DNA of 21,671 bases from Parachlorella kessleri (Eukaryota > Chlorophyta > Trebouxiophyceae > Chlorellales > Chlorellaceae): the NCBI GenBank assembly GCA_001598975.1, contig BBXU01000979.1, positions 1 to 21,671 on the forward strand, read 5' to 3'. Below, in pieces: positions 1 through 10,701 of the stretch (the first letter of the stretch is position 1; each line of letters starts with the position of its first letter). The position numbers and the translations under genes are program-made. The notes beneath the pieces are model-generated. The model was not told the origin of the DNA. It saw only the letters and a program-made list of their open reading frames with translations, and ran no database searches.

Positions 1-522
1 ACCGGGACGCAAGGGCGGTGGAGAGAAGGGAAGGGGACTATTGGCTGGGTGGTGATTAAGTGTGTAGAACCTCCCAGTGGGAAATGTTGGCAGGTCCGGC
101 GGCAGACGCCCCTGACAACATTGGAGGGAGGGTTGCCGGGCCTGGCAGGCGGGCAGGCAGTGTCCTTGGTTGAGTGAGTTGAGGGAAGGGTGACAGTGTA
201 AAGGGTACCGCTTGCTGGCAGCAGAGAAGGTTGGGATGCCCCTCTTTTGGACGGGGAGGTTTGCACCTGCATTGTACTGCCTGAACGCAAGCGGGAGCCC
301 GGCAGTACCTAGGTGAGTGGGTGGCCGTGCCGCTCCTCGCTGCGCAGCGGCTCCAGCTATGGTGGACCGTCCAGCGGAGAAGCCTCTCGCTGGCTGGGTA
401 GTAGCAGCCAGCAGCGGAGGTCCACCGCCTGCCCACCCGGTCGTGTGCTGCTACCTGCCTAGGTGCGCACAGACATTGAGAGACAAAAAAAATGATAAAT
501 AAGTGACTTTGATCATGCGCAG
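1..522. other. Left edge: probable intron(s) of the first + strand gene
   Basis: I cannot assign an exon here with confidence. There is a good donor-like site (GTGAGT) at about 312, after a stretch open on the + strand (about 230-311), but the phase of that donor does not match the phase needed by the next recognisable exon at 523. The stretch is G-rich with short AGG/CAGG repeats. It most likely holds intron and possibly one small unrecognised exon of the gene that continues to 1508. Confidence 0.3.
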
Positions 523-1508
523 GCAGCCTGTGGTTTGGTGAGGAGGAGGGGCAGGCGGTGGCCAGCGCGCTGCTGCCCAAGCTGGAGCGCGGCCGCGGGG
601 AGATCGAGAGGCTCCTTTTTGAAGTGGTCACGCTGGAGGTGAGGCCGACCGCTGGCTGCCGCTTGGGCAGGACCACCCGATGTGGAGGTCTGCCAGGCCC
701 ACGCGACACCTGCTGTTTAGTGTTACTGTGGCATGCTGCTATGCATGCTGGCCTCCTGGTCCCGCTGGCACATGTCCACGCCCCGTGGGCGCCGTGCCTC
801 GCGTGCCGCACCCCGTCCTGAAGGTGAGCGGCGGCGGGTGCTCTCGTCACGTGTGTGTTGCGTGGTTGACGGCAAGTGTCGCGCCTGCGGGACGCGCCGC
901 GGTGGGGTGTGCGTGCGTGCAGGCCGTCCTGCATGCCGGCGACGTGCCCATGGTTGACATTGCCACGCTGCTGCCCGACCGCTGGGCAGCCTTCCTGCGC
1001 GCGCCGCGGCGCTGAGGGGCCGCCGCGGCCCCGCTCACGCCTGCTGCCCCTGCTGGCTCCAGGTGCGAGCAAGCAGTGAGTGGGGTAGCCGGCGACTGAC
1101 AGGCCCAGGCAGGCGGGCGGGCGGGCGTCCCCTGTTCGCCCAGAGGCTGCTCACCCCCATGCATGCCCCACCCACCACAAACCCTGCATCTGATCCCTGG
1201 GAAGCCACCTCCAGGCCTCCTAGATCCCACCCCGCAATTATTGGGAGGCACAGCTCCAGCCGTCCGCTGGCGGTTGCTTACCGCCGGTGCCCCCCTTGCC
1301 TTGTATGCAGGCGGCTCTGAGGGACAGCACCGACCCGATCGTTCTGGCTGAGATGATGCCCGCCAAGTGGGCGGAGTTCATGCGTACCGCGCCCATGGAC
1401 CAAGTCCGCCCCCTAGGCACCCGCAACCTGCAGAGCTTGCAGCGCAGCGTGTTTGCGCAGCAGGGCGGCGCACTGCAGATTCCGCCGCCGCCACCGCAGG
1501 CACCGTAA
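523..1508 (+). CDS. 3' end of an unrecognised protein gene (5' part outside window)
   Basis: Two coding exons are supported. The first is 523-638 (acceptor CAG before 523, donor GTGAGG at 639). It encodes a charged helical stretch (GEEEGQAV, LERGRGEIERLLFEVVTLE) and ends in phase 0. The last is 1311-1508 (acceptor TGTATGCAG, stop TAA 1506-1508). It encodes 65 residues with MMPAKWAEFMR, a segment rich in R/Q/L and a proline-rich tail (IPPPPPQAP). Joining them keeps frame. A second, homologous terminal exon lies between them at 923-1015 and is listed separately. I do not recognise the family; no enzyme motif is visible. The upstream exons and start codon are outside or not identifiable. A TGTAA polyadenylation signal lies about 710 nt after the stop. 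Confidence is moderate that this is coding, low on exact boundaries. Confidence 0.55.
923..1015 (+). other. Alternative or duplicated terminal exon of the first gene
   Basis: After acceptor GTGCGTGCAG, an open phase-0 exon of 30 codons ends in TGA at 1013-1015. Its product contains LLPDRWAAFLR, which aligns with MMPAKWAEFMR of the last exon (1311-1508); both also share A-x-L at the start and a P-x-V ahead of the motif. Either exon can be joined in frame to the donor at 638, giving a short (30-residue) or a long (65-residue) C-terminus. This is what a tandem exon duplication used as mutually exclusive last exons would look like. It could also be a decayed copy that is no longer spliced. Confidence 0.5.
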
Positions 1509-2660
1509 CCGGGGGGGCTCGGGGCACGCCAGCGGCGGCAGGGTAGGCTTCGGCCGGCTGTTGAGGCCTAGGTTCTGAGGGGTATGCCCGCGTGCAGGGC
1601 GTCGCGGAAATGGGTTAAACGTGCTGTGCCGCATGTACTGCATGTGATGTGTTGTGCGGTTAGAGGGGAAGGCAGGCGGCCATGGTACTCCATCAGGGCA
1701 GCCAGTGGTGACTTGTTTTGCGTGGTGAATATCAAGCCATAGGAAATTGTGTTGCACCAGATTGGATGCAACCGAGATCTAGCAGGTTTAGGGTGTGTGT
1801 GCACTGCAGCTGCAAAGTGTTGGCATTGGTTGTATTAGCTCCTGTGCACTGCCCCGGGCTGGTAAGGGTGGTGTCATTCCAAGTGTTCATTAAGCTACTG
1901 GCGCTTTTCGAATGGTGTGCTGCTTTGCCCTTAAAGTTAGAAACCCAGGATTATCTTGGTGTCAGCCTGAGTCCGCTCTTCAGCACGACTGTATTCTCCT
2001 GGCTTGGCTGCTGCTGTGCCTAAATCCAAGGAGGCAGCCTTCGGTGATGACGATGCACGTGGCACTTTCAGAAAGGGCTTACCATCCAAAGCCTTCTTCA
2101 CTAGCGCTATAATGCTATGATATCCTACCCCAGTTAAGCAGACATGCTTGTTTGCGTTGCACCAACTTCTACAATGGACTGAATAGTCGCAACCACCAAG
2201 GACACATGCTGCTCACATGTTGTAATGTGAAGACATACAACCACATATTGATACCTATGGTGTTTCCCACCTGCCTGGGTGGCCCTGCTGGCGTCACCAG
2301 AAGCAAGGGAACAGCACAGGCAACGGGAACGCGATACATCCCAGAAAAAGAGAGAATACACAACAGGACAGACAATACAACAACACAATACGTTTTGCCT
2401 TGGTTTATCTGATTTGAAGTTCTGAGGAAAGAAACCAATTCTGAGGCATGGCAAAACCCACGCCAGGGCCACTGTACAACCACACTGCGCACATTCAACG
2501 AAACCAAAACAAAATGGCAGTATACACATTTGCAAGACACCTCAGCAGAGTTTCAGCTTCCAAGGTTCATTCATCAAATGGTGTTGGATTCGTTTGTTCA
2601 ACTTGCTACACACTCCGCATTAAGCCTTGGCTTGGCGGCAAATGCTTTGGCAACAAACTC
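1509..2660. other. Convergent 3' regions between genes 1 and 2
   Basis: No convincing exon is seen on either strand. Base composition is visibly lower in GC than the neighbouring exons, as expected of 3' UTR in green algae. The + strand carries the algal polyadenylation signal TGTAA at 2221-2225, which suits the gene ending at 1508. A small inverted repeat (TCACAT / ATGTGA) surrounds that signal. No TGTAA was found on the - strand just downstream of the gene ending at 2661, so its 3' end is unplaced. Confidence 0.5.
2221..2225 (+). terminator. TGTAA polyadenylation signal, gene 1
   Basis: TGTAA is the dominant polyadenylation signal of chlorophycean algae. It sits about 710 nt after the TAA at 1506-1508, a plausible 3' UTR length for these organisms. 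It lies in the loop side of a 6-bp inverted repeat, which may be chance. Confidence 0.35.
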
Positions 2661-4045
2661 CTACTCTTCATGGCTGTTGCTTCCATCCGAGGCATCCCAA
2701 GCACACACTTGCATATGCAGCGGCGCACCCACCCCGTCAAGTTGCATCCTACCGAGGGAGCGGCTGAGTTGGCCATCACCGTCGCTATCCTCAGCTGGCA
2801 CTGCCTGCCCCACCTCCTTAGCAGAGACGTGATCCCACGGGCGCTGTCCAGGCCAGTGGGCACGAGTGCTGGCGCTCGCGTCACCGCTGAGCTTACTCAT
2901 GCTGCCACCAACCTTGCCGTCTCGCGGAGAGCCCAACAGCCGTACCGCCAGGCTTGCTCCGGCCAGGCAGCCCCCCGATGCCGTGCGACCCGCTGCCTGA
3001 CTCGCCATGCAGTCTCCCAGCCTTGCAAGGCGGGGCTGGGTGCGAGACACTGCCTCTTCCAGCTGCCGCCGCCGCAAGCGTGGGTGGGGCTGCTCGCTCT
3101 CCTGCGGCTCCTGCTCCGACAGGCTGTGGTGTGCTGGCTGCACTGCAGACGGCTGCTGCGGCTGCTCCTGCAGCTCTGCCTGACTCTGGTGTGCTGGTGC
3201 CATGGGTGGTTGGTGCTGCAGCGAGGCTTCCGCCTCTGAGTCCTCTGGAGGGCCAATGCCAGCTGAAACCAAGGGCGCGTCCACATGACCCAGTGGCAGG
3301 ACACCCAGCAAGTCATCGCCGGGCTGGAGGTTTGTGGCACTGGCTGGGATCAGGACTGCAAGTGGGCTCAGGCCACGGCTGATAAGCAAGCTTGACGGGT
3401 TGCTGCCCATGCAATCAAGCAGCGGCCGCCAGGCCCCACTAAGCCTGCAAACAGGATGATAAAAGAGCGTGACTTGTGTGTCAGTAAGAACAGAGCAGGA
3501 CACCAGCAACCAAAGGTTGGCATTAGCCTCTTGCGCTGAACTGCTCCTGTGGCTAGGGATACAGCAGGTCGCCCAACCTGGGCCTCTGAAGGCCCCTGGG
3601 GTTGTGGGAAACCCCGTTATAGTGCAGGCTCACCCATGGCTCCTGCTATTAGTAGAGGCCAGCCGCCGCGGTTTCTTCTTGGCCTTATGCCTGGCCTGTC
3701 CAGGGCCCGCTGGGTAACCAAGGTACTGCATGACTTTTTCAGCGCTGCAGATGCACGTAAAGGATAAAGGGAGGTAAGCATCTTGACCTGCAACTGGGTA
3801 ACATGTTCCTTCCGGTATATCAGCCGCCAGGGTGTGGGCCACTGAACTCACTTCGAGTCGGCCAGTCGGCAGTCACCACTGCATTCGACGCAACGCCCGC
3901 AAGTGGTCGAGAGTTGAAAGGGAGTGTCAACGTCACAGGACTCTAAGCAAAAGTTGAACTCGTCGCAGTCTTGATTCAAAGCTTCACCGCCAGCGTCCAT
4001 GGGCGGCCGAGCTGCAGCCATCATACCACGAACATACTCAGGCAT
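2661..4045 (-). CDS. Unrecognised protein with Cys-rich N-terminus and basic patch
   Basis: Three exons, read right to left: 4045-3852, 3744-3634, 3444-2661 (stop TAG 2661-2663). Phases close exactly (phase 2 at both introns, donors GTGAGT and GTGAGC, acceptors CTGCAG and TTTGCAG), giving about 362 aa. The start is chosen because TAG lies in frame just upstream of ATG 4045 and a likely UTR acceptor (TTGCAG) precedes it. Residues 27-59 contain seven cysteines spaced C-x5-C-x3-C-x11-C-x2-C-x2-C-x3-C, suggesting metal binding. A lysine/arginine run (KAKKKPRR, about 85-92) could be a nuclear signal. Residues about 103-362 are low complexity, rich in Q, E, S and P, with the stretch LQPGDDLLGVLPLGHVD near the front. 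I do not recognise a family. A nuclear regulatory protein is possible but only inferred. Confidence 0.6.
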
Positions 4046-4995
4046 CTACATAGGATAGCACATTAACATCTGCAACATGAACGGTTGGACACATTGGCTA
4101 AACCTACGCCCAGGAGTTGCGGGGCAGCCGCAACCTATACAACATAGCTTGCCAAGTTCGAGGTCACACAAAGGCGCAAAGCTTTACACGCTCACCACAC
4201 TGCCGATCTCAAGAGTTAAGGCTAATCCCGAGGGGTTGCTCAGGGTGCCCGGACAGGCATATACGGAATATACTGGATCAGCTGTTGCAACCCTCACAAC
4301 GACTGACGTCTGGACACAATGGACGGCGCAGGAAAAGGTAAGAGCGCACAAGTTACACAACCTCACTTTAGAAATCCAGCTCTGCGCCTTTCGCTGTGGC
4401 TTCGTAGCTTGGCTGTCATATTCAGAGGCCGCGGGGTATTGACGTACATAAGCTCCAGTTGTGAGACGCAACATAAGTATCAGGCGACACAGTAGGACGA
4501 AGTGACTATGGTGTGGCCAGGGACCCTGGGTGTTCAGGAGTGGTTAGCTAGTGTCGCTGCCGTGACCAGTTGAAAGCTAGGGATGGCTGTGCATCGGGCC
4601 TGCGTGCATGCCTCACCATTCTCAGGCAATGGACGTTAATAGGTGTGCCAGCTGCTCTAGGTGCGCAAAGCTAGCAACACTCGGTGCTCACGCGTGCCCA
4701 CGCAAGCGCAAAACCCTTGCACCAGGCACCCAAACCAGGCACCTTAAAAGCAAGTAGTGGTTTTACACAACGCCCAACTGCACAATGGCCTGCAAATCAC
4801 CAAATGATGTATCACTTCAGGCACCAGGGCACTGCTTCGATTGGCCATTCATAAGCACATGATAGTTAGTCCAACACCTCCGCTTCCAATGCAAGCTATG
4901 TGCAACATGCTGGAGACAGAAAAGAGGCAGCAATGCCAGCTGGAAAGCATGGCAAACCAAGGCAAGAAAGGAGCAGCAGCCAAGCACGTCCAAGG
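4046..4995. other. Region between gene 2 (5' end) and glsA (3' end)
   Basis: Both neighbours are on the - strand, so this holds the glsA 3' UTR and the upstream region or 5' UTR intron of gene 2. An acceptor-like TTGCAG on the - strand at about 4072 suggests that the gene 2 leader is spliced. A - strand open stretch of about 96 codons at 4184-4474 has no recognisable similarity and I do not call it. Minus-strand TGTAA motifs occur at 4763-4767 and further downstream near 4355. Confidence 0.4.
4763..4767 (-). terminator. TGTAA polyadenylation signal, glsA
   Basis: The + strand reads TTACA, so the - strand reads TGTAA. It lies about 230 nt past the glsA stop codon (TGA, 4996-4998), a normal distance for an algal polyadenylation signal. 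Other TGTAA copies occur downstream, so alternative poly(A) sites are possible. Confidence 0.4.
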
Positions 4996-7900
4996 TCACT
5001 CTGCTCCTCCGCCACCCTTCTTCGCTTTGAACGTCTCTTTCAACTCCTTGAATCGCTTGAAGCACTGCGCCTTGCTCTTGCCCGGTACCAGCGCCGCTAT
5101 CTGCTCCCAACGGTCGCCAGCAACATCCTTGCCCACCTGCAAGCGCAGAATTAAGTGCACAGTTGAGAACACCCAATTCTTGTGCCACACAGCCCGTGCT
5201 GTCACCTGCACTTCTGACTACCCCTGAACTTTTGCAGCAATGCTCTGAGGTACTCGTAGCAATCTTGCTACATGACCTTGCGTCTCCTCGACAGTGGCAA
5301 CAAGCAGGCTAACTGACACAACCTCTGCTACCTCTGACATCATTGCACGGTAGCCATACCCAGTGCACCAGTGGAAGCCATGTAAAAGAGGAAGACGAGC
5401 AGAAGCCCTTGGCAAGAAGAGCCTTGCCTGCTTGATGGCCTTGACTAAGGCCAACTCCTGCTGCTCTGTCCACTCGCCAGAAGCTGCTGACGCCACCACC
5501 TTTGGTTGTTGGGGCTGCTGCTGCTGGCCCCCCGCCTGCTGCTGCCGCTGCTGCGTACCGGGACCAGCGCCTGCTGCACTGTCGCTGGCATTGCCACCCC
5601 CCACAGCCACAGTCTGGCCACTCTCACCGCTGCCGCTGGTACCAGCAACCGCACCATTTACAAGCTTCACTGCGTCTCCTGTACCAGCAATTGTAAGTTT
5701 TCAACAGACATGAAGGGTGCAGGGTATGGCCAGCCGCCCCATAACCAAGCTTGGGACACCGGACGACCTCCATGCAGCCCGACCGAGCCAGAGCCCGGCT
5801 GCTCACGCCTTCGCCTGCACTATTTAGGACCAGCCCCACCAGCCTGCAGGAAGCCCTGCAGTCAGTGCAGGTGCTGATCCAAACTACCATAGGTTACACC
5901 ATAGGTGACACCATCTGACCACAGCACTTGCCAGCCGAGGAGCGCAGAGGCTTGGGAGCAGGCAGGCCATCCGACTCACAGCCAACTCTACCTACCCCGC
6001 AGGTTAACATCCACGTCTGTAAACGCCAGGTCCCTGGAGTCGGCGGCGGAGCGGATGACGGTGTTGGCCTGGCGCTTCTTGGTGACGACAAAGCTCTCTT
6101 GCTGCGGAGTCACGTACTTCCCCGCCTTGAGACCGTGCTTGACCTGAAGGCAGGCAGAGTCCACCGGCACTCAACACTGGCCTGGCTGGTAGGGTAGGGA
6201 TGGGGTGGGTGGGGTGGGGTGGAGTCATATTGCGTGGCGTGGCGTGGCGTTCGTGGTGTGGCGGTCGGTTGGTCTGCTGGCTGTGCATGGGTGTGCTGGG
6301 GCCTTGCTGGCAGCAGACGCACTTCCCGACAGGGCCGTCACCCATGTATGCCTGTGGAAGCTTCGACCCATACTGCGGCTCACCATGTCCAGCACTTCCT
6401 CCACCGTGCGGGTGCGCACGTACCCCTGCACCTGCTCCCAGCGCTTGCTGGTGCCGGGCGGGAACTTGTCGAGGGCTTTGCGCAGCATCCGCACCTGGCG
6501 CACACACCGCAGGAACAGCCTTTAGGCACGCCAGGTTGAAACCCGCAACTGCAGGCAGCCCTTTTCAGCTTATGCGCTTCCTCACTCAAGCTTCCAAAGT
6601 TTCCTACAGTACTGCAACAGTGCTCCGCTCCAAAGTACGCTAAAGACCACCACCGCCCTGGAGCATCATCTAGGCAGCAACCCGACTGCCCTCCCGCAAG
6701 GAAAAGGACAACCACCAATCATAGAAGCCGCCGCTAGATGGCACCTCCCATGTAACAGGCAACCCCACCCGGCGGGGAACACACCTCCTCCTCATCCCAC
6801 TCCCGCAGCCGTGCCTGCCGCTGCTGCCGCTCCGCCTGCTCTGCCTGCTTTGCCGCCTCGCTGGCCTGGCGGGAGGCCTCCTCCTTGGCCTGCTGCTCAG
6901 CATCCTGAGACGCCTGCACAGCAAGACAGCCACCACTGAGCGGTGACTTCTAACATGGCTGCAGGCTTCATCCGAGTGACTACCTCACACATGACGGCCT
7001 GTAGCAGTGCAAGACACGCCGCGTTACACCACATTCATGGTCAAGAGCAGGAGAGGCTGTGCAGGCACAGGCTTCGCTGACTGCGCACCTGCACCACTGC
7101 CAGCTGCCGCTGCACCGCCGCCTGCTTGTCTGCAGCAGAGGCTGCCGCGTCAGCTAAGAGGTTGTTCAGCGCCTGGAGTTCTTCGAGCCCCAGACTGGTG
7201 CACAGCAGCTCCACGGACTCAGCATCCAGCCCTGCAGACCAGCAGCCGGCTGTGGACCTCATACACACTGGTGAACAGATGGTGGCCAGCCACGGCGAAG
7301 CCCTATCAGCAGCGGCTTGCTGTAAGATGCCCTGCAGCCTACTTCAGTTGCTGCAGCAAGGAGATATACCTGGGCTGCTTCAACCACCAAAATGCACAGC
7401 AGGCCACGCAGTGCGAGGCTGCCCCCGAGGGGCACCCGTCAGGTACCTGGCAATGACCCTTCGCCTGATAGCCGCCTCAGCCGGGCCCGCTCCTTCTGCA
7501 GCTGCTTCTTCTCCACCTGGCGCTGCTTGCGGGCTTCAGCTGCTGCGGCCTCCTCCGCCGCCTGCATCCCCTCTAGGCGCTCTTGTTCGAGCAGGTCCTT
7601 GTTGCAACATGTAAACTTTCCTGCCTGCTATGTACGTTGCTGGGAGCTCACATCACAGAAGGCGCAAGGAAGGTGTTCCACCTTGCACCACATGCAGACA
7701 CAGGCACCCTACGTCTCTGGTTGAAACGCTTCTCAGCAAACACCTTGCAGACCAAGTAAATATGTGTGCAAGGCACGCTGGTCCACAGGTAGTTTCAGAC
7801 ACCCATGCCCTCATGCATGCATGTTTACACCCACCCGCCCACCCTTCCTCACCCACCCACCTTGCGTGCCGCCTCCTCTTCTATACGCCGCTGCTCTGCC

Positions 7901-10701
7901 TGCTGTGCTGCCAACCTGGCTGCCTCTTTCTCCGCTTTCTTCCTCTCCTTCTCCTGCCTCTCCGCCTCCTTACGTCGCAGTATCCTGCATGTGACGACGC
8001 GCACCGTTGTGCCAGCCCGTGTGTTCCAGGAACTGGGCTCCAGGCAGAAGTTACACACAGGGGCATCACCACCACTAGCCCTGCTGCCCTCCCCACACAC
8101 AACCACATCTTCTGCCGGTGCGGATACCTTCAAAGTTAACGCTGACCCCAGTACCCTTACAAGAACCAGGTGCCGCCTGCACACCCCGCCCCATGCACCA
8201 TTCTAGTAGTAGTCCCCAGCGCTTGCCTGGGGTCCTGCCTGTACGCATCCTCCACAAACTGGCGTATCCTCCGCGTCTCCTCCCTTTTAGCCTTCTCACG
8301 CAGTTTGGTGTTGTAGCGCTCAATCCAGCGCCGGTGCTCTCGTGACTCAGCCTGCAGGCGGGGACATGCACACCCAAGCCTGAGCTGTCACATGCTCAGC
8401 TGCTCAATGCAAGGTGTCAGGTCTCCAATGCATCTCCTACCTGACGCCAGGAAGACGGTTGACCCTTCACTCCAACTACACAACTCCCAGTCAAACCGCA
8501 GCTGGAAAGGCTGGCAACCACTGCCCTAGTCTCCACCTCAGGCAGCCCACCACTCCAAGTGCCTTGCACAATGACTTGGTTGCGCAGCGCCTGGCACTCA
8601 GACTACCAACCACACACCAGAGTCAACCTGACTGCCAGAGGTCTCACTACCAAGCCACCCACCTGCTCAATGTCCTCCTCGTCCGGGTGTGGGAACTCCC
8701 TCCAGGACCTGAATGTGTACCAGAAGTCGTAGAAGGCATCCACCTGCAGGCGCACTTGCCACACTACTCCAATGGTCCCTTCAGGCCATGCCGAGCAGCT
8801 ACGGCGCAGCGCTAACTGCCCTGCAACCCAGGGCAGGTGGGCTACGCATGCAGGGTGCCATCGTTTTACACAGCGCGGTCACCGAGGACATGCAACCAAC
8901 CATCCGCTCCACACAGGGGTGCACCTGCCGGTCAGCACTTGCCTTGTCTATGGGCAGAGAGTCGTCACCCAAGTCGGGCACTGGCTGGTTGGTGGACCAG
9001 CGGCTGTTGCGGCGGAAGGCGGGGCCAAACACCTGCGGGGCGGGCAGCAGTCAAGGCACAGGTGAGCGTGCAAAGCGGCCCGACATGCGGCCCCCTGCCC
9101 GCCGCCCGCCTCGGGAAAGGCGCTGCCCACCTGCCAAGCCTGATACTCCCAGATCAGCGCGTCAGAGCATGCATCCATGGCTTAGAGCGACCTTCTGCAC
9201 CACACTGCCGGTGTGGTAGACACATACACATCGCACGCTGCTGATGCACGCGCCTTGTAGAAGTCAGCAGGCGCGCACTCCTGCGGCAGCGAGTCATCAA
9301 AGTCATCGGTTGAGTCGTACTCCCGCCGCCGCGCCGGGTCGCTGAGGGTCTCGTACGCCTCCTGGATGCGCTTGAACCTCTCCTCGGCGGCTACCTTGGC
9401 AGACTCGTCGTCGCCGGCAGCAGCGTTCTGCGGGTCGAGGAAAACAGGAGGGGCCACACAACATCTCAAACCGAGCTGCCAGCACTCGTTGGCAGGGCCT
9501 ATCGTCCCCGCCAATGACAAGCAGATGCAGGGAAAGCGACTACTGCGAAGGGCAAGTGCTTTGGTATGCCCCGGCAGGCTACAATGTTTACTTCGTCACT
9601 CCTCCTTCGTCACTGCCTGCCAAGCAGCCAGCATCATCCCCCGGCTGCCATCATATGCAGCCATGGCCATCCCCCAGATTCGACCCGTATGCAATACTCC
9701 AGCTGCAGGGTCTCCTGCCACCAGACCTTCAAACAGAAGCTCTTGCTTTCCAGCAGCCGCACCGGCAAGTACCCACTACCCGCCTCCCCCACCTGCTTGT
9801 CAGGATGGTGCAAGAGTGCCGCCTTCCTGTATGCCGTCTTAATCTGGTCGGTGCTGGCAGTCCAGCGCTCATTGAACAAGCCCAGCAGGGCATACAGGTC
9901 GTCCTCCTCCTTCTTCTTCTGCCCCTTGCGCTTCTTGCCCTTGCCCCGCCACTTGGCACTGCAGCAACATGGGACGCCCAGGACAACCATTGGTCCCAGG
10001 TAGCCCAGCAGTACCACAAAGCGCTCAGAGTCTGCAGCAAAATGCAGAGCTGCTCCAGCGCATCTGCATCCTGTTTGTTATTTCATGCTGCCCATCCCAT
10101 GCTTCCCTTCCATGCTTCATCGTCAGTTTGCACAGGCACGATCGGGTCTGGCTGACCGCCAGCAGCACCTGACAACCCTGGCTCACCCTGCTGCCGCCTC
10201 CTCTTCCAGCGTGCTGAAGTCTGCAGTGCTGTCCTGGCGGCTAGTGCCCACACTAGACTCCTCATCAGTTGCCTCTGGCTCCTCCGGCTCATCTGCAAAC
10301 AAACCAAGTCGGCGAAATCGATGGCTTGCAGGTAAGGGGTTGTCGCAGCGGCGGCCACTTGTGTCCCCTTGGTGCTCACGGCTGGGGGCCCGGCACTGTG
10401 CCCGCACATGGGCCATCAGCTTGATACGAAGAGGAAGGAGCACACGCGAGGCAGGTGGGCGAACACTGCAGAACTTGGGTACCCGTAGGGAGTGCGGTCC
10501 TCTACCAAACAGACCCAGACGCCGAGCTCACTTACCATACAGGCCCGCCTGCTTCAATGCGACCAAGTGAAAGATGTGGCCAGCTGCATCCTTGCCGTAG
10601 GTCTTGCTGAGGGCCGTGAGGCTAGCATACACCTGGCTACCTCCCTCCGGCACCAGCTCCACATCGTAGCCAACCAGCAAGGCCTTCTTATGTTTGCCCA
10701 T
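4996..10701 (-). CDS. glsA: GlsA / Zuotin / DNAJC2-type ribosome-associated J-protein with two SANT domains
   Basis: Fifteen exons: 10701-10536, 10292-10187, 9958-9793, 9427-9254, 9032-8943, 8743-8663, 8351-8227, 7984-7861, 7597-7447, 7231-7089, 6913-6785, 6494-6384, 6143-5996, 5678-5428, 5136-4996. They sum to 2106 nt, 701 aa (Volvox GlsA is about 750). The N-terminus has the Zuotin-type [10 protein letters not shown]. The J domain covers about 110-190 with HPD at 142-144. The Zuotin-homology segment follows ([31 protein letters not shown]), then a long Lys/Glu coiled coil (about 300-480). SANT-1 is about 479-528 ([16 protein letters not shown]), then a Gln-rich linker. SANT-2 is about 638-696 ([25 protein letters not shown]). 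Known role of the family: ribosome-bound Hsp70 co-chaperone with chromatin functions; in Volvox, glsA is needed for asymmetric division. Four introns use GC donors. The 7597 acceptor (ACAAG) is non-consensus and least certain. Divergent from the Fe-SOD gene. Confidence 0.93.
6191..6222 (+). repeat. G-quadruplex-prone G-run cluster in a glsA intron
   Basis: Six or more runs of three to four G separated by one or two bases (pattern GGG TA GGG AT GGGG T GGG T GGGG T GGGG) lie in the intron between glsA exons ending at 6384 and starting at 6143. It is followed at about 6234-6250 by a short GTGGC tandem repeat. The G-rich strand is the + strand, that is the template strand for glsA transcription. 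Confidence 0.6.

Noticed and set aside
56..1072. Minus-strand open frame of 338 codons at the left edge
   Set aside because: Product is Arg/Pro/Ala/His-rich with no domain, and it overlaps + strand exons with good splice sites. It is best explained by high GC content and few stop codons.
2448..3239. Long + strand open frame (263 codons) opposite gene 2
   Set aside because: It lies antisense to the last exon of the - strand gene 2661-4045. That gene has consistent splice phases, a plausible start and a spaced-cysteine domain; the + strand product is a Cys/Leu/Arg-rich shadow typical of GC-rich antisense frames.
5428..5670. Reading through the donor at 5428 (glsA) as one longer exon
   Set aside because: Read-through adds a segment with no similarity to the family and breaks SANT-2. 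The GC donor links KAIKQ to [10 protein letters not shown] exactly as in other DNAJC2/GlsA proteins.
9512..10155. Plus-strand open frame of 213 codons over the J-domain exons
   Set aside because: It is antisense to glsA exons coding HHPDK and the J-domain body, which are unmistakable on the - strand.
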